Shown: positions 50,563 to 59,711, counted from the stretch's first letter. The stretch is 64,000 bases of DNA from CAYNRG01 sp964399545 (GCA_964399545.1 CAYNRG010000003.1:62001-126000); one strand, 5' to 3'. Numbers and translations: made by a program. The notes: generated from the sequence alone by a model not told the origin.

Positions 50563-52543
50563 TAACATCAACTCCTTTCTCTAGTGAACTAAAACCCAAA
50601 GCAGTACCTTTTTTCAAATCATCATTCCAATCTTTCCCTTCTGGAAAATCATAGCAAATATCAATTCTTGGATACCTCTCATTCAATTGACCTATCAATT
50701 CTTTTGTGACTTCAATACCTGCATCATCATTATCAAGAGCGATCACAATCTGTTCAATCTGCTTACCTCGATTTTCAAGATAATATTCAATCGTATTTGC
50801 TGCATTATTGACACTTTGTGTGGAAAGATAATTATAATTTCTATCACTATCTTTCATCATTTGATAACTCATTGCATCTATTACTCCCTCAGTGACAATA
50901 AGAGTTTTTGAATCGCTTTTGGAATCAATTACAACACCTACCTTCATGTTTGAACCAGCAGATACACCTTTAAACTTACTCTTCGTTCCACGCTTTGAAT
51001 ACGCAACATCTATACCTTCTGCATCTTTACCAACAAAGACAACATTAGCATGATCATCTTGATATATTATCCCTTTATCAATATAATCTTTAACAATATC
51101 TTTACTTATGTTTCTAGTTCTAATAAGGTATTTTTCAACATCATCTGTATGATCAACTCTACTCGGAATATCCAATTCTCTTTCAAACCTAATATCATTA
51201 TTAATAGTAGTTCTATCCAATCCATTCTCACCATAATAAACACGAGCTCTATCCACTGCTTCCGGAAAATCTACCTCTTCAAACATTTTTATAAATTCAA
51301 AAATATCTCCTCCTTTTCGCACGGAAAATCTATAGAAATTATTGTCTGGATATATCTTGCATGAGTCATGATCAACTAAAGAGTAATACTTTCCTTCTCT
51401 TTTAACATTTAAACCAATCGACCTTGCATAATCACTAATTTGTATCTTAGATTTCAGCTCTTCAAGTTCAATATTCTCAAAAGGAAGATTAGCAGATTGA
51501 TTTCTTAAATATTCATCAACGGTCAAGAAACCAGAGTGTAAAGCAGTTATTTCCAACTTTAATTTTTTGAATTCTTGCGGACTCAATTTGCTCACATCTA
51601 TCTGTTTATTCCTAATCTCCTCAATTTTAATTTTAATCAAATCATCCTTCTTTAGTTTGAATTCCTTACGCAGGTTAATTAAATCCATTTTGTCTAAAAT
51701 ATACTCACTCGCTTTATTGGCCATATTGACCGCTTCAAAAAACTCATCCTTATTGTCTGAAAGTCTTTTTGACCAATGTTGGCAATAGCTTGTATGATTT
51801 TGAGCTAATGATTGATTATAGTTCAGACCGAATTCAACTCCTACCATCACCGATGTTAATTCTGCGACAAGCTCTTCAATATCGCCTCTTTCCGATCTAT
51901 TTAATCTCTCTTTACTCCCTGTTGAGTGTCCAATTTCATGAAGCAGAACAGCATAATAGTCATCTTCCGAATCAAAGTGGACAATCGGTGGCATTGCTAT
52001 ATTATCGATTCCACTATAATATGCCGCTCGATCATCATTTACCACTTTTATTCCTTCTTGCTCTAAATAAGCTTCTACAGCCATTTTAATTAAAGTTTTA
52101 TTTGGCTTAATTAAATTCAACTCATATGGACCAATTCCTTCAACTTGTTCAGCATTAAATACAGTAAAATAATTAACACTAGCCCTAACATATTGTTGCT
52201 CTTCGCTGGATAACTGATGAAAATCACTTTTTGTTATCTGCGTTTTTTTCAATGAATTATACAAGGTATATTTCATTAGCGAGAGTCCAGTCGATCCTTT
52301 TTTAATTCGTAAATTCTCTTTCCTTGCTTGCTCAAAGGTCATCCATCTTGGATCATTGAAACCTCTAGCAACCGCATATAATTGTAATAATAATTGATTC
52401 TTCCCTCGATACACATTTTCTGTATTTCCATTAATATGCTTATATGTTGATGTCCAACTTTTTCTCCAAGGAATAATCTCTTTATCTAAACTGGTAATTA
52501 TTTCTTGAACAATTTTTTGTCTTGTCTTCTCATGGTAATTCAT
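50552..52543 (-). CDS. ArdC-like antirestriction/zincin protein fused to TOPRIM primase domain
   Basis: 663 residues from ATG 52543 (AAGGAGGAGGAAGATA). Domain 1 (about 1-130) is the ArdC single-strand DNA-binding domain (IIPWRKSW). Domain 2 has the zincin site LLHEIGHSTG (about 199-208). After a linker, a CHC2-like stretch (RSIGLNVKREGKYYSLVDHD) leads to a TOPRIM domain with LIVTEGVIDAMSY (about 548) and VIALDNDDAG (about 602). Such proteins coat entering single-stranded DNA, resist restriction and may prime the complementary strand. The leader has the recurring hairpin before the SD (52560-52575). Confidence 0.85.
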   Translation of the reverse strand: MNYHEKTRQKIVQEIITSLDKEIIPWRKSWTSTYKHINGNTENVYRGKNQLLLQLYAVARGFNDPRWMTFEQARKENLRIKKGSTGLSLMKYTLYNSLKKTQITKSDFHQLSSEEQQYVRASVNYFTVFNAEQVEGIGPYELNLIKPNKTLIKMAVEAYLEQEGIKVVNDDRAAYYSGIDNIAMPPIVHFDSEDDYYAVLLHEIGHSTGSKERLNRSERGDIEELVAELTSVMVGVEFGLNYNQSLAQNHTSYCQHWSKRLSDNKDEFFEAVNMANKASEYILDKMDLINLRKEFKLKKDDLIKIKIEEIRNKQIDVSKLSPQEFKKLKLEITALHSGFLTVDEYLRNQSANLPFENIELEELKSKIQISDYARSIGLNVKREGKYYSLVDHDSCKIYPDNNFYRFSVRKGGDIFEFIKMFEEVDFPEAVDRARVYYGENGLDRTTINNDIRFERELDIPSRVDHTDDVEKYLIRTRNISKDIVKDYIDKGIIYQDDHANVVFVGKDAEGIDVAYSKRGTKSKFKGVSAGSNMKVGVVIDSKSDSKTLIVTEGVIDAMSYQMMKDSDRNYNYLSTQSVNNAANTIEYYLENRGKQIEQIVIALDNDDAGIEVTKELIGQLNERYPRIDICYDFPEGKDWNDDLKKGTALGFSSLEKGVDVNVS

Positions 52544-52559
52544 TATCTTCCTCCTCCTT

Positions 52560-52575
52560 GGGGCAAATTGTCCCC
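52560..52575 (-). repeat. Pre-SD hairpin, copy 2
   Basis: GGGGACAATTTGCCCC on the minus strand (one extra base), followed by AAGGAGGAGGAAGATA and ATG 52543. Confidence 0.75.
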
Positions 52576-52581
52576 ATTTCA

Positions 52582-52746
52582 CTAATCAATAGATTTTTCA
52601 ATAAGTTTCCTAACTTCTGTTTCGATTTTCAATAGAATTTCATCCTCTTCAAGATTGCTTTTCATGATTGCATCGATCTTCGCTAAGAGTAGTGCATTTC
52701 GATCCATCTCATATTCTTCAAGCAGTCTAATTATCTTATCCATCAT
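52582..52746 (-). CDS. Small acidic helical protein (54 aa)
   Basis: Short ORF with GGAGGAATAAAAA before its ATG at 52746. It reads MMDKIIRLLEEYEMDRNALL and continues as an amphipathic helix with LEEDEILLKIETEVRKLIEK. No family recognised. It sits between the P-loop protein and ArdC-TOPRIM gene, in the same direction, so it is part of the ICE operon. Strong SD and good codon pattern support a real gene. Confidence 0.6.
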   Translation of the reverse strand: MMDKIIRLLEEYEMDRNALLLAKIDAIMKSNLEEDEILLKIETEVRKLIEKSID

Positions 52747-52785
52747 TTTTTATTCCTCCTTTCTTCTTTCTCATTTTTTCTCCTC

Positions 52786-53622
52786 TCAATCTAAGTCAAC
52801 TGAATTATCTTGTTTTAAACTAATATCATTTTCCAGTGATGGCTCATGAAAAAAAGCTCCGAGGATTTCTCCATTGAAGCTCATTTCTATCATTTCAAAC
52901 TCATTGCATCTCCCTGCTAATATAGAAAACTTATTTTCTGCTGCATCCTTACCTATGAATATAGTCGAATCTATATCCTCTTTACTTTCATACATCTTTT
53001 TGTCTTCGTTCCAATCACTTACCGAATACACGGTTACTACGTACTTATCTATTGACTTTTCCTTTTCAAGACTTTTATTTAGCCTCTGCAAGTGTGCTAC
53101 AACATTATTTACAGATATGTCTATAGTTCTATGTGTATAAACTCCGCAGTATAACTCATTTTCTTCAAATAGTTTTTTTAAGTTCTCATCAATTTTCCGA
53201 GATTCTAATTCATTATGAATGCGCCCTTCCTTTTCAAATTTATCTCCTCTCTGAACAAACAAATTAAAATTATTATATCCATTAAATTTTTTTACTAATT
53301 CTTTTTCATACTCTTTTTTAGTTATTTCATTTGCTTCTAAATAGATGGAATTAAGTATAATTGGTGCATCAGTAACAATGAAATCTACCTTCCCAATAAG
53401 TCTATCTATCCTGTGCTTTTGTTCTCTTAGTATACTCTCCTGGTTATCGACAGATCCATCCAACAATTCAAATCTATCATCCCAAACAAGTTCTTTTGCA
53501 TACTCTGATACATACTCAGTAACGTAGCCTTTCTTTTTTAACTTTTCCGCCACTTCCCATGCACATGTTGTTTTCCCAGCTCCTGGTCCACCTAGAAGGT
53601 TTATAACTATTGTCTTTTTCAT
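52786..53622 (-). CDS. P-loop nucleotide kinase-like protein with duplicated C-terminal domain
   Basis: 278 residues from ATG 53622 (GAGAGGAGAAAAA). N-terminal P-loop GGPGAGKTT (residues 11-19), FIVTDAPIILNSIYLE as a Walker-B-like segment and an Arg/Lys-rich lid, as in AAA_28/NadR-like kinases. From about 190 the C-terminal part YVVTVYSVSDWNEDKKMYES to FNGEILGAFFHEPSLENDIS and the end DNSVDLD is shared almost exactly with the ToxN-like neighbour. Probably phosphorylates a nucleotide or cofactor; alternatively a type III system partner. Confidence 0.65.
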   Translation of the reverse strand: MKKTIVINLLGGPGAGKTTCAWEVAEKLKKKGYVTEYVSEYAKELVWDDRFELLDGSVDNQESILREQKHRIDRLIGKVDFIVTDAPIILNSIYLEANEITKKEYEKELVKKFNGYNNFNLFVQRGDKFEKEGRIHNELESRKIDENLKKLFEENELYCGVYTHRTIDISVNNVVAHLQRLNKSLEKEKSIDKYVVTVYSVSDWNEDKKMYESKEDIDSTIFIGKDAAENKFSILAGRCNEFEMIEMSFNGEILGAFFHEPSLENDISLKQDNSVDLD

Positions 53623-53633
53623 TTTTTCTCCTC

Positions 53634-54362
53634 TCAATCTAAGTCAACTGAATTATCTTGTGTTACATTAATATCATTTTCCAGTGATGGCTCATGAAAG
53701 AAAATTTCAAGGATTTCTCCATTGAAACTCATCTCAACCATTTCAAACAATTCTATCCTTTCAGACATCGTGTCAAATTTAACTTTTGCATCAATTGGAG
53801 ATGAAAAAAGATATCTCGCATCAACGCTTGAGACATCGTAATTTTTACTATTGTCATTCCATTCACTTACTGTGCTCAGTGAAATCTTGTACATATCATA
53901 TTCAACTGATTTTTCCTCGAGTAACTTAAAATCACAGCATCTTTTCAATAAGCTCTTTGATGCCATCTTATTTATTATCTGATGATGAATCCTTTCAGCA
54001 TGCCACTCAATTTTAGTCGTATTTCTATTACACCAATCTAATTGTTCCTTTAACAAGTTAAGGTATTGCTCTTGCTCTACTTTTGTTATGTTTATCGGGG
54101 TAATATGTTTGTCATTTACTGGAATCATATTGTTAAAGTTAATCGCCCCCAACTTTCCTCCTTTAATTTTCAAAAAATCAATCGATGAATTAATATTTTT
54201 ATGTTTTTCTTTAGGTGATGTAAGTGGAGCAAAATAGTCAAAGCCTGTCACGTTTAATACTACCCCAATCCATGGTCTTTTATCTTTGACTGAAATTTTG
54301 GCTTCATATCCGCGTAAATACTCACAATACTTCGGCTCCACATGATATAGATTTAATTTCAT
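53634..54362 (-). CDS. ToxN/AbiQ-like type III toxin with extra C-terminal domain
   Basis: 242 residues. The first about 150 match ToxN/AbiQ endoribonucleases: MKLNLYHVEPKYCEYLRGYE, RPWIGVVLNVTGFDYFAPLT then SPKEKHKN (the conserved PLTSPK core, about 43-56), LKIKGGKLGAINFNNMIPV. ToxN proteins are usually about 170 residues; here a further about 90 residues are the domain shared with 52786-53622. Directly upstream is a promoter, a 130-nt RNA and a terminator, the standard layout of a type III toxin-antitoxin locus where the RNA inhibits the toxin. SD AAAAAGGAGGAAGCTAT. Expected effect: addiction of the ICE or phage abortive infection. Confidence 0.75.
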   Translation of the reverse strand: MKLNLYHVEPKYCEYLRGYEAKISVKDKRPWIGVVLNVTGFDYFAPLTSPKEKHKNINSSIDFLKIKGGKLGAINFNNMIPVNDKHITPINITKVEQEQYLNLLKEQLDWCNRNTTKIEWHAERIHHQIINKMASKSLLKRCCDFKLLEEKSVEYDMYKISLSTVSEWNDNSKNYDVSSVDARYLFSSPIDAKVKFDTMSERIELFEMVEMSFNGEILEIFFHEPSLENDINVTQDNSVDLD

Positions 54363-54383
54363 ATAGCTTCCTCCTTTTTGTAT

Positions 54384-54414
54384 AGAAAAAGGACAGAACT
54401 TAATGTTCTGCCCT
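54384..54414 (-). terminator. Terminator between antitoxin RNA and toxin gene
   Basis: Hairpin GGGCAGAAC / GTTCTGTCC with loop ATTAA, followed on the minus strand by TTTTT. It lies 20-50 bp before the toxin start; in type III systems such leaky terminators set the RNA to toxin ratio. Confidence 0.85.
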
Positions 54415-54545
54415 GCTTTTTCCGACCGCGACTATTCGGTGCGCGTGCCCGCCGTCGATTTATCCTGCCGTCAACGGTCTAACAGCCCTACGTTTACCGT
54501 GCATTCGTAGAATTAAACACCACTTTTTTTCTACCGGTATTGGTA
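54415..54545 (-). ncRNA. Candidate type III antitoxin RNA (ToxI-like), not repeat-based
   Basis: About 130 nt between a consensus promoter and the terminator, upstream of a ToxN-like gene. It is much richer in G+C than its surroundings and has paired segments CTACG/CGTAG and GACCG/CGGTC enclosing GACGGC, GGGCACGCGCACC and CGAC/GTCG elements, allowing pseudoknots. There is no ORF. Known ToxI/AntiQ RNAs consist of tandem repeats of about 35 nt; none is visible here, so this looks like a single-unit, divergent antitoxin. Confidence 0.65.
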
Positions 54546-54550
54546 ATTTA

Positions 54551-54578
54551 ATAATATCATATTTTATCAACTTGTCAA
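54551..54578 (-). promoter_or_regulatory. Promoter of the antitoxin RNA
   Basis: Perfect TTGACA (54573-54578), 16-bp spacer, TATTAT (54551-54556) on the minus strand. It overlaps the last codons of the M23 gene. Confidence 0.75.
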
Positions 54579-55597
54579 TATGGATTATCAAAGTCAATAA
54601 ACTCTCTAGGGTTAACTGTCACTCCATTTAATTTAAAATTCAAGTGTAAATGACATGCTGTAGATCTTCCTGAATTACCAACTAAGCCGATATAATCCCC
54701 TCTAGAAATAAGAGACCCTACAGGCATCACATAACTATCCGCCATATGAACATATTTAATAGTAACTCCTTCTCCTGCATCCACTGTTACTGTATTAGCA
54801 ATATGTTTACCATCTGTGTGTTGAACTCCTACAACCACCCCATCGCTCACAGAGTAGATAGGCATACCACATGCATTAGGAGCAGGAAATGCTAAGTCTA
54901 TTGCATCATGCCACATTATATATCCAAACGGAGAGTACCACCCCATTTCAGCTGTAATATCTGCCTTCATTGTAAATGGATAAACAAATCGCTCTTCACT
55001 ATCTATAGTTCGATGATAAATAGATATATATGCATATCGATTTATCAATTTTGATATTTCATCCTTTTCAACAATAGAAAAAACTGAATGATAAGGTTCT
55101 GCAGTATAAATTATCTGTACAAATTCATCTGTGCTTTTCAATTCATATTCAATATACCTCTCCTCTAACGGCTTACCATATTCATCATAAATAATATTTC
55201 CATTCTCATCATATAGATATTCAACACGAACCACTTCCTTTTTCGCTGAAGAGATAAGAAATAAAATTTCCTCTTCAGTTGGAGATTCAATTCCACTCAG
55301 CAACAACGGAATGAAAAGATAATTCAAAGGTACATGTATTTGTCTTTCATCCAAAATATGAGGCAGATAGATTTCATTGAAATACTCTTTAGATTGACTT
55401 GTCTCTAAATAGTAATCAATCAATAGCGTTACATCATTCACCTCTTCCCAACCTTCCGATCCAAATACAGAATTAAATATTTCCCCCATAACACGAAAAG
55501 GCGAGCCCACAGCCGAAATTGTTCCAATAATTGGTAATAATAAAATAACCATGCCCAAGAAAAGCCCCACCGCCATCTTCGCTATATTTTTCATCAT
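54575..55597 (-). CDS. M23 family peptidoglycan hydrolase of the conjugation machine
   Basis: 340 residues: an N-terminal membrane anchor (about 5-30), a helical and extended region, and a C-terminal M23 peptidase with WHDAIDLAFPAP (HxxxD, about 226) and ACHLHLNFKLNG (HxH, about 316). Conjugative elements of Gram-positive bacteria carry such wall hydrolases (VirB1-like) to open peptidoglycan for the channel. It overlaps VirB4 by 4 bp (ATGA). Lacks the lytic transglycosylase or CHAP domain present in many relatives, as far as seen. Confidence 0.85.
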   Translation of the reverse strand: MMKNIAKMAVGLFLGMVILLLPIIGTISAVGSPFRVMGEIFNSVFGSEGWEEVNDVTLLIDYYLETSQSKEYFNEIYLPHILDERQIHVPLNYLFIPLLLSGIESPTEEEILFLISSAKKEVVRVEYLYDENGNIIYDEYGKPLEERYIEYELKSTDEFVQIIYTAEPYHSVFSIVEKDEISKLINRYAYISIYHRTIDSEERFVYPFTMKADITAEMGWYSPFGYIMWHDAIDLAFPAPNACGMPIYSVSDGVVVGVQHTDGKHIANTVTVDAGEGVTIKYVHMADSYVMPVGSLISRGDYIGLVGNSGRSTACHLHLNFKLNGVTVNPREFIDFDNPY

Positions 55598-57432
55598 CCG
55601 TTTCTCACAGGATCCATTTCATACAATTCTTTCTGAGTTGCATAAACAGAGATAAGCATTTTCTGATTTCCTGCAAACAGCATACCATCTCCTTGAATAA
55701 TCTTCCTATGAGCTGTATCTAACAAGTACCTCTCCCACTCATTTAAAGATATCAACTCAGCAAGTGAATCAACTGCATGCTTCGATAATCCCATAATCAA
55801 CTTATACGCAGCGTTATTCATAATGGCAGTTCCATACGCTTTCATTTCTACTCCATTGATCAAAACACTTGAATTTAAATCTGATGGATCTTGTGATGCA
55901 TACACAAAGGAATTGTTATACTTTCTAGATCGCCGAGCGTACGTCGAACACTCTTTCGCACTCTCACCTTCAAGAATGTACTCTTGCCCTTCATCCATTA
56001 CTAAAGCTGTAGAACCTTCTCCTGAGCAGATACCCCACGAATATTTGAACATAATGAAGTTTAAAGCATTTCTCAATCCTAAATCCTTATCTTTCAAAGA
56101 TTTGGTTCCAAACCCTAGTAAATTTGTTCCTGGAACAACTGTAGTATGTCCATTAAAAAAATGTCCATTACTGATTATCAATGGTTTTATATAACTTCCT
56201 AATCTAGTTAAAATCTCTAATCTAAATTGACCTTTCTCTTTTTTTATCTCTTCCTCTAAAACTGCTTGAAAATCCGAAAATATTGGATAGTCTTTGGAAT
56301 TCATTTCTTTAAAATTAGTATTTTCATCAATTCCTTTTCTAGCATAAACATCCATTACTATTCCATCGATTTCATTAACCGCTTCAGATATTTTATCTGT
56401 GATATTTCCATGATATAGCTTTAACACTGTTTTCAAATCATCAATCACGTTCGAAATTGCAATCTTTGTATTCCACTTAATATCCGAAAAATCATCCTCA
56501 TCGGTAGTAATAGGTTTTAGATCAAATAAGTTGATTTGATTCTCTGGTGTCCCCCAGTTTATAAACTGTCCACCATAGCGACGAATAAGATGAATATTTT
56601 TATTCTCTGGATCAATCCAAATAGTTTTAACCTTCTTCTGAATAAAATGTCGTATAAATTTCATCAATGCAGTTGATTTTCCGGATCCTTGAGCTCCAAA
56701 AACTACAATATTTCCGTTCAATCGATTCTGCGTCTGTGATTCTTTTCTTTGATTATTGTAAAAAAATGGGTCGATCATTACGATTCCGTTGTTATTCTTC
56801 TCGAACCCTAATAAAAATCCATTTTTATCCATAAGTTTCAGAAAATGATATGGCCACATCATGGAAAAAGCTGTAGTGGTTACAGGAACCCCTAAATTCC
56901 AAATCAAATCTTCGTGTAATTCATTCTTAACCCACAGAGGTGTTGTTAACTTAAAAAGTTGTTCTTGTAATAACGATAAATCTTTAATAATAAATCCTTT
57001 TTGTTTTAAATCTTCTCTAATGCGACGACAATCATCATTTAATTCCTCCATAGTTTCTTTAGTAATTGTAATCGTCATAAATACATCAAGTAACTTATCA
57101 TTACTAGACACCAAAGAATCCACATATTCTTTAAAATTATTCAAATCTTTTCTTAATCTAGCCGCTAAAGTAGGATCACTGGTTTTCTGTAACTCTTGAG
57201 TTTTTCTGTGCACCTCTTTTTTTAGAGGAGTCGAAAGATCATATTTTAATGGAATTGTTTTTATTCTAATTTTGATTGACTTATCTTGCAAGTAAGCAGA
57301 TAAAAAACCAAACCCAATTTTTTGTGGAAATTTAGTTACCACAAACGTTCGTATATATTTATCAGACAAAATTAATTCTCTTTTTTTAATTTTTAAACTT
57401 GTCGGTGCACTTAAACATCTATCCTTACTCAT
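55594..57432 (-). CDS. VirB4-like conjugation ATPase
   Basis: 612 residues from ATG 57432 (GGAGTGGGGAG upstream). Contains Walker A VFGAQGSGKSTALMKF (about 245), an EKDLGLRNALNFIMF region and Walker B STALVMDEGQEYIL (about 480), then SRKYNNSFVYASQD. VirB4/TraE energises assembly of the type IV channel and pilus-like structures. It overlaps the 57425-58081 gene by 8 bp. Slightly short compared with fused VirB4 proteins because its N-terminal part may be the adjacent 218-residue protein. Confidence 0.9.
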   Translation of the reverse strand: MSKDRCLSAPTSLKIKKRELILSDKYIRTFVVTKFPQKIGFGFLSAYLQDKSIKIRIKTIPLKYDLSTPLKKEVHRKTQELQKTSDPTLAARLRKDLNNFKEYVDSLVSSNDKLLDVFMTITITKETMEELNDDCRRIREDLKQKGFIIKDLSLLQEQLFKLTTPLWVKNELHEDLIWNLGVPVTTTAFSMMWPYHFLKLMDKNGFLLGFEKNNNGIVMIDPFFYNNQRKESQTQNRLNGNIVVFGAQGSGKSTALMKFIRHFIQKKVKTIWIDPENKNIHLIRRYGGQFINWGTPENQINLFDLKPITTDEDDFSDIKWNTKIAISNVIDDLKTVLKLYHGNITDKISEAVNEIDGIVMDVYARKGIDENTNFKEMNSKDYPIFSDFQAVLEEEIKKEKGQFRLEILTRLGSYIKPLIISNGHFFNGHTTVVPGTNLLGFGTKSLKDKDLGLRNALNFIMFKYSWGICSGEGSTALVMDEGQEYILEGESAKECSTYARRSRKYNNSFVYASQDPSDLNSSVLINGVEMKAYGTAIMNNAAYKLIMGLSKHAVDSLAELISLNEWERYLLDTAHRKIIQGDGMLFAGNQKMLISVYATQKELYEMDPVRNG

Positions 57433-58081
57433 CTCCCCACTCCTTCCTCGGCAATTCATACTCACCACGACTTAGATAAACATCGAGCATTGATTCAGAA
57501 TCAAATTCATATTTCACGAGGTTACTGAAATCTATTTGATTTAAGGGTGTAATATCAAATCCACCATTTTCAAACAATCTCTTCAACTCTAAATATCTCT
57601 CCTGTATTTTTTTATAATTAGAAGACTTAATCATCACAAAAAATGAAAGTTCATTGATATTCCGTTCGACATCATTCAATATGTCAATATCTAGTTGATA
57701 CATTTCTTTAATCGCTATATCCTCTTCAACTTCCATTTCATTTGTAAACCGCTCAAAATAATCTGTCAATTCAATCGGAGTATATATAAATCCATGATAT
57801 AACTCATTCCTAAAGCTGCTCATTGCAAACTGCAATGATTCAACCCACCCAGATTGAACTCCTGGTGTATCAAGAAATATATTGGGAGGAGATATTTTTA
57901 TCCCTACAATTTTTTCTTTTCTATTCCCTTTCTTCAAAATCATATGATCTTGATTGATTTCTTCAATATCAATCCAATTCAGTGTTTGAAATGCTCTTTT
58001 CTTTTTCTTCTTAACTTTTTTAATTTCTCTCTTTATGCTTCTTTCCTTCTTGTTTGTAAATATATCCATAAAATCCGCCAT
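57425..58081 (-). CDS. VirB4-associated conjugation protein (split N-terminal domain)
   Basis: 218 residues with a very basic start (KREIKKVKKKKKRAFQTL) followed by WIDIEEINQDHMILKKGNRK, ISPPNIFLDT and LDVYLSRGEYELPRKEW. The sequence resembles the N-terminal region of TraE/VirB4-type proteins in Firmicutes ICEs, which would explain the short VirB4 downstream (8-bp overlap). It overlaps the PrgI-like gene by 62 bp if the first ATG is used; ATG 58069 is an alternative. Confidence 0.6.
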   Translation of the reverse strand: MADFMDIFTNKKERSIKREIKKVKKKKKRAFQTLNWIDIEEINQDHMILKKGNRKEKIVGIKISPPNIFLDTPGVQSGWVESLQFAMSSFRNELYHGFIYTPIELTDYFERFTNEMEVEEDIAIKEMYQLDIDILNDVERNINELSFFVMIKSSNYKKIQERYLELKRLFENGGFDITPLNQIDFSNLVKYEFDSESMLDVYLSRGEYELPRKEWGDE

Positions 58082-58370
58082 ATTGATATTCTTTCTCCTT
58101 TCTTAAAAATTGCAATTTGATGATTAAATATCTATAGAGTGCTTGATAATGCTTCATCGGAAGTAACATAATTGCTGTGCACCCAAGCAAAGTTATTGCA
58201 GTAATCATCATTAAAATACTGCTTAATCCAAATCCAAAGAATATAATAAAAGAAAATACTGCCGCACTGACCAATATAAGAAAATCTCTTTTTTTATATG
58301 CTCCCGCTATATATTTTCCATTCTTATAATTCAGCGGAACGATTGCAGTTAATTCATATTGCTCCTCCAT
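58020..58370 (-). CDS. PrgI family (VirB3-like) membrane protein
   Basis: 116 residues beginning MEEQYELTAIVPLNYKNGKY and having two adjacent membrane segments (about 28-75). The basic tail RKEKEYQYGGFYGYIYKQEG is typical of PrgI/TcpE-like conjugation proteins encoded beside VirB4. It overlaps the VirB6-like gene (17 bp) and the downstream protein. It forms part of the inner membrane complex. Confidence 0.75.
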   Translation of the reverse strand: MEEQYELTAIVPLNYKNGKYIAGAYKKRDFLILVSAAVFSFIIFFGFGLSSILMMITAITLLGCTAIMLLPMKHYQALYRYLIIKLQFLRKEKEYQYGGFYGYIYKQEGKKHKERN

Positions 58371-59679
58371 TTACATCTCCTTTCAATCCACTCATAGTGT
58401 CTTTAAAATTACCCATTTTCTCTTTTGCCTTTGAACCCATTTGGAAAGCTGATGAATTCCCATATCGATTCGCACTAGCAGCATATAAATGTTTGCTAGC
58501 AGCTGATGTAAATTGTCCTAGCGGTGACTGCTGAAAAGTCGAAGTATTAAATTTCGAAACCAGCGTTCCAGGTTTAGCTAGATTTTGTTTAGCTCCAATA
58601 TTTCCAGCTCCTCCTAAATTCTTTATCGACTGTCCGCCCAAACTTCTACCTACACCATAAACTAAAGCCGAACCTCCTCCACTGACGGTTTTTCCACCAA
58701 CTGCTATCCCCGCTGCTGTAACTCCTGCAGTTGCGGATCCTAAACCTCTTCCAATATTTGATATTTGACTCATTTGCTGTAAAGTATCTCCTGCAGATGA
58801 ATCAATCCCTAATACACGACCCAGGAACTCTCCGCTTCCAAGTGCAAATAGAAAACCTCCCATCATCAGCATGAGTTGAATAAGAATATTCATTTCCCGA
58901 ACAGTCGGTGAAGCTGACATAGACATCACAAAAATCAGTGATAGAATTTGAACAAAATTACAAGTATATATCCCCATTACTTGTTTAAACCAGATTCCGC
59001 TTACATCTCCATCTTTAAATATAAAACTACTTAATGGCAACGGAGATAATACCACTAACATGACTAGCCCAAACAATCGCTTCGCTATTCCTAATGCAAT
59101 CGCAATCATTAATACCGCTGCACTACATCCTAGAATACATATCGTCATTAAATCCGAGAGTTCAGGAAAAAACTTGTAATATTCATTAAATAGCTCCCCT
59201 TCTTTTTGATTAATCTTAATATCACTTAATGTATATGTTATGTTCGCTCCTGTCCCGCTTGATACATAATTGGAAAGAATGATTGTTGAAGGTGCTGTAT
59301 CATCACTTACTCCAACAAACATATTTACATTGTCTACAAACAATTTTCCTACTGAATTTCCAGCACCAACAAGTAGTGGAAAGGCAGCAATAATCCCCAT
59401 AATAATCCCCGTTCGAACAACTAAATTCCCAAAATCAAACTTATTAAGTTCATCTTCATCAAGTAAAGCTTTCAGAAGTCTAGCTGCAATTCGATAAATA
59501 ATAATAAATCCAAAAAGAACAACTATTCCACTCCACACATCCCAAACCAGTTGTTCTTGTAAAAAATTAATTCCTGCAACTTCTCGAATCATCGAATAAC
59601 ATGCATCCATTATCCCTAATAACGCACTAGCAATTGACCAAAATAAACTTCGTATAAGATCAAAAACCCAATCAAACAT
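58354..59679 (-). CDS. TrbL/VirB6-like channel protein
   Basis: 441 residues. Six or more membrane segments between about 10 and 300, then a glycine/alanine-rich C-terminal domain (GLGSATAGVTAAGIAVGGKT; GAGNIGAKQNLAKPG) likely to be cytoplasmic or surface-exposed. This matches the TrbL/VirB6 polytopic channel proteins of Gram-positive ICEs. The start at 59679 is behind AGAAAGGAGGATAAAGA, and the recurring hairpin at 59697-59711 precedes it. Confidence 0.8.
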   Translation of the reverse strand: MFDWVFDLIRSLFWSIASALLGIMDACYSMIREVAGINFLQEQLVWDVWSGIVVLFGFIIIYRIAARLLKALLDEDELNKFDFGNLVVRTGIIMGIIAAFPLLVGAGNSVGKLFVDNVNMFVGVSDDTAPSTIILSNYVSSGTGANITYTLSDIKINQKEGELFNEYYKFFPELSDLMTICILGCSAAVLMIAIALGIAKRLFGLVMLVVLSPLPLSSFIFKDGDVSGIWFKQVMGIYTCNFVQILSLIFVMSMSASPTVREMNILIQLMLMMGGFLFALGSGEFLGRVLGIDSSAGDTLQQMSQISNIGRGLGSATAGVTAAGIAVGGKTVSGGGSALVYGVGRSLGGQSIKNLGGAGNIGAKQNLAKPGTLVSKFNTSTFQQSPLGQFTSAASKHLYAASANRYGNSSAFQMGSKAKEKMGNFKDTMSGLKGDVNGGAI

Positions 59680-59696
59680 TCTTTATCCTCCTTTCT

Positions 59697-59711
59697 GGGG
59701 CAAATTGCCCC
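59697..59711 (-). repeat. Pre-SD hairpin, copy 3
   Basis: GGGGCAATTTGCCCC followed directly by AGAAAGGAGG and ATG 59679. Confidence 0.8.
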
